This document shows, piece after piece, positions 63,382-64,000 of a stretch of DNA of 64,000 nt. This stretch comes from Beijerinckiaceae bacterium (lineage in GTDB: Bacteria; Pseudomonadota; Alphaproteobacteria; Rhizobiales; Beijerinckiaceae): NCBI GenBank assembly GCA_947453205.1, contig CANGFT010000008.1, positions 1 to 64,000 on the forward strand, read 5' to 3'. Under the pieces are notes generated by a model. That model was not told where the DNA came from. It saw only the letters and a program-made list of their open reading frames with translations, and did not search any database. Within the stretch, counting starts at the first letter, position 1; each line of letters opens with the position of its first letter. Made by a program: the position numbers and the translations under genes.

Positions 63382-63764
63382 CCGAGAACAAAGTCCCTTT
63401 TCTTGAGTTCTGCGGCGTCAGGACAGAGCCTGCACCCGAGGGCTGCGCGCGCCTGTCCGTCGAGGTCAGGCCCGAGATCGGCAACACGCGCGGCCATGCC
63501 CATGGCGGGCTGATGATGACCATGCTCGATGTGGCGCTGGGCCGTGCTGCGCGCAACAGCGTCCCGGGAGCCTACAGTTTCATCACCATCGACTTGCACA
63601 CCTCTTTCCTCAAGCCGGGCGTCGGGCGTCTTGTGGCCGAGGGGCGGCGCACCGGGGGCGGGCGCTCCCTCGTTTTCTGCACGGGCGAAATCCGCGACGA
63701 GGCGGGCGACCTCGTCGCGACCGCCAATGGCGTCTTCAAGCCGATCACGCCGCGGCCCGAATAG
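63378..63764 (+). CDS. PaaI-type hotdog thioesterase
   Basis: A 128-residue hotdog-fold acyl-CoA thioesterase. HGGLMMTMLDVALG is the active-site helix; TIDLHTSFLKPG is the family's following strand. GTG start overlaps the BKACE stop (GTGA), so translation is coupled. It would release the free acid from the CoA ester made by BKACE. Confidence 0.9.
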   Translation: MTENKVPFLEFCGVRTEPAPEGCARLSVEVRPEIGNTRGHAHGGLMMTMLDVALGRAARNSVPGAYSFITIDLHTSFLKPGVGRLVAEGRRTGGGRSLVFCTGEIRDEAGDLVATANGVFKPITPRPE

Positions 63765-63908
63765 TCCCTTGGGGGCGCCGGGCGTTGGGCTTGCCACCCA
63801 TCTTTTTCAGGATGATCGCCTGCGGTTATGGGCGCCGGGCCCTTCGTCCTGTATGCCAACCATGCGTTGGCCGCTTTCGATCAGGTTTCGGGCGAAGGAT
63901 GAAGATGA

Positions 63909-64000
63909 ATGTCAGACACTAGCCCGGCGGCCGACGACAAGCTCGCAAAATCAAATGTCTTGCGCCTCGCCATCGCCCAGGCGCTGGCCGGGGCCAATTC
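63909..64000 (+). CDS. N-terminus of an MFS transporter (cut by window edge)
   Basis: The frame MSDTSPAADDKLAKSNVL continues into RLAIAQALAGA, the amphipathic start and first membrane segment typical of MFS proteins, and runs off the right edge. AAGGATGAAG precedes the ATG. An ATG at 63905 is in another frame. Confidence 0.6.
   Translation, partial: MSDTSPAADDKLAKSNVLRLAIAQALAGAN

Overview
The window reads as chromosome of a high-GC alphaproteobacterium, most likely a member of Hyphomicrobiales. This rests on the codon use, AGGA/GGAGG ribosome sites, many GTG/TTG starts, ATGA start-stop overlaps, and the mix of CaiB/BaiF, crotonase, LLM monooxygenase, BKACE and TctC families. Genus cannot be set from the sequence. 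No tRNA, rRNA, CRISPR array, transposase, phage gene or plasmid origin was seen.

The dominant theme, from 1 to about 41 kb and again at 55-56 kb, is an expansion of periplasmic substrate-binding proteins of the tripartite tricarboxylate transporter (TctC/Bug) family. There are ten full-length tctC-like genes and one decayed remnant. Only one membrane component is present, the end of a tctA running in from the left edge, and there is no tctB. Nearly every tctC is joined to its own small set of catabolic enzymes: ThDP enzyme plus two polysaccharide-deacetylase-fold hydrolases (9.0-13.7 kb); SDR, flavin monooxygenase, SDR (13.9-18.0 kb); MmgE/PrpD (19.5-21.9 kb); a LysR-flanked run of SDR, acyl-CoA dehydrogenase, CoA-transferase, crotonase, dienelactone hydrolase, SDR carrying three tctC genes (21.9-31.8 kb); SDR, tctC, hydrolase, two NMT1/SsuA-like binding proteins and a two-domain VOC protein (32.1-38.4 kb); and UbiD decarboxylase (38.4-41.0 kb). 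This suggests uptake and breakdown of a range of organic acids, with many binders perhaps sharing few membrane units. Several enzymes lack residues that define their family's usual chemistry.

At 1.0-5 kb lie a SnoaL-like protein, a two-gene ABC exporter, a small winged-helix-like protein and two single-domain response regulators flanking an unusual nested inverted repeat.

From 42 to 46.4 kb an MFS transporter, a P450, an LpxL-type acyltransferase and a ketosphinganine-reductase-like SDR form a tight run; the last three overlap by 4 bp each and suggest a lipid-modification pathway. A CDP-alcohol phosphotransferase lies convergent to it, at the end of a glycosyltransferase operon. From 46.4 to 54 kb are two large GT2 glycosyltransferases and, divergently, capsule-export genes of the KpsT and KpsE type without a KpsM permease, followed by an unrecognised gene. 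At 54-59.7 kb are a 2OG-Fe(II) oxygenase-like protein, the tctC remnant, another tctC, an AT-richer TPR-GT41 glycosyltransferase and two small unknown genes.

From 59.9 kb to the right edge a co-directional set encodes a flavin reductase, alpha/beta hydrolase, LLM monooxygenase, BKACE beta-keto acid cleavage enzyme, PaaI-type thioesterase and the start of an MFS transporter. It looks like a complete small oxidative catabolic operon.
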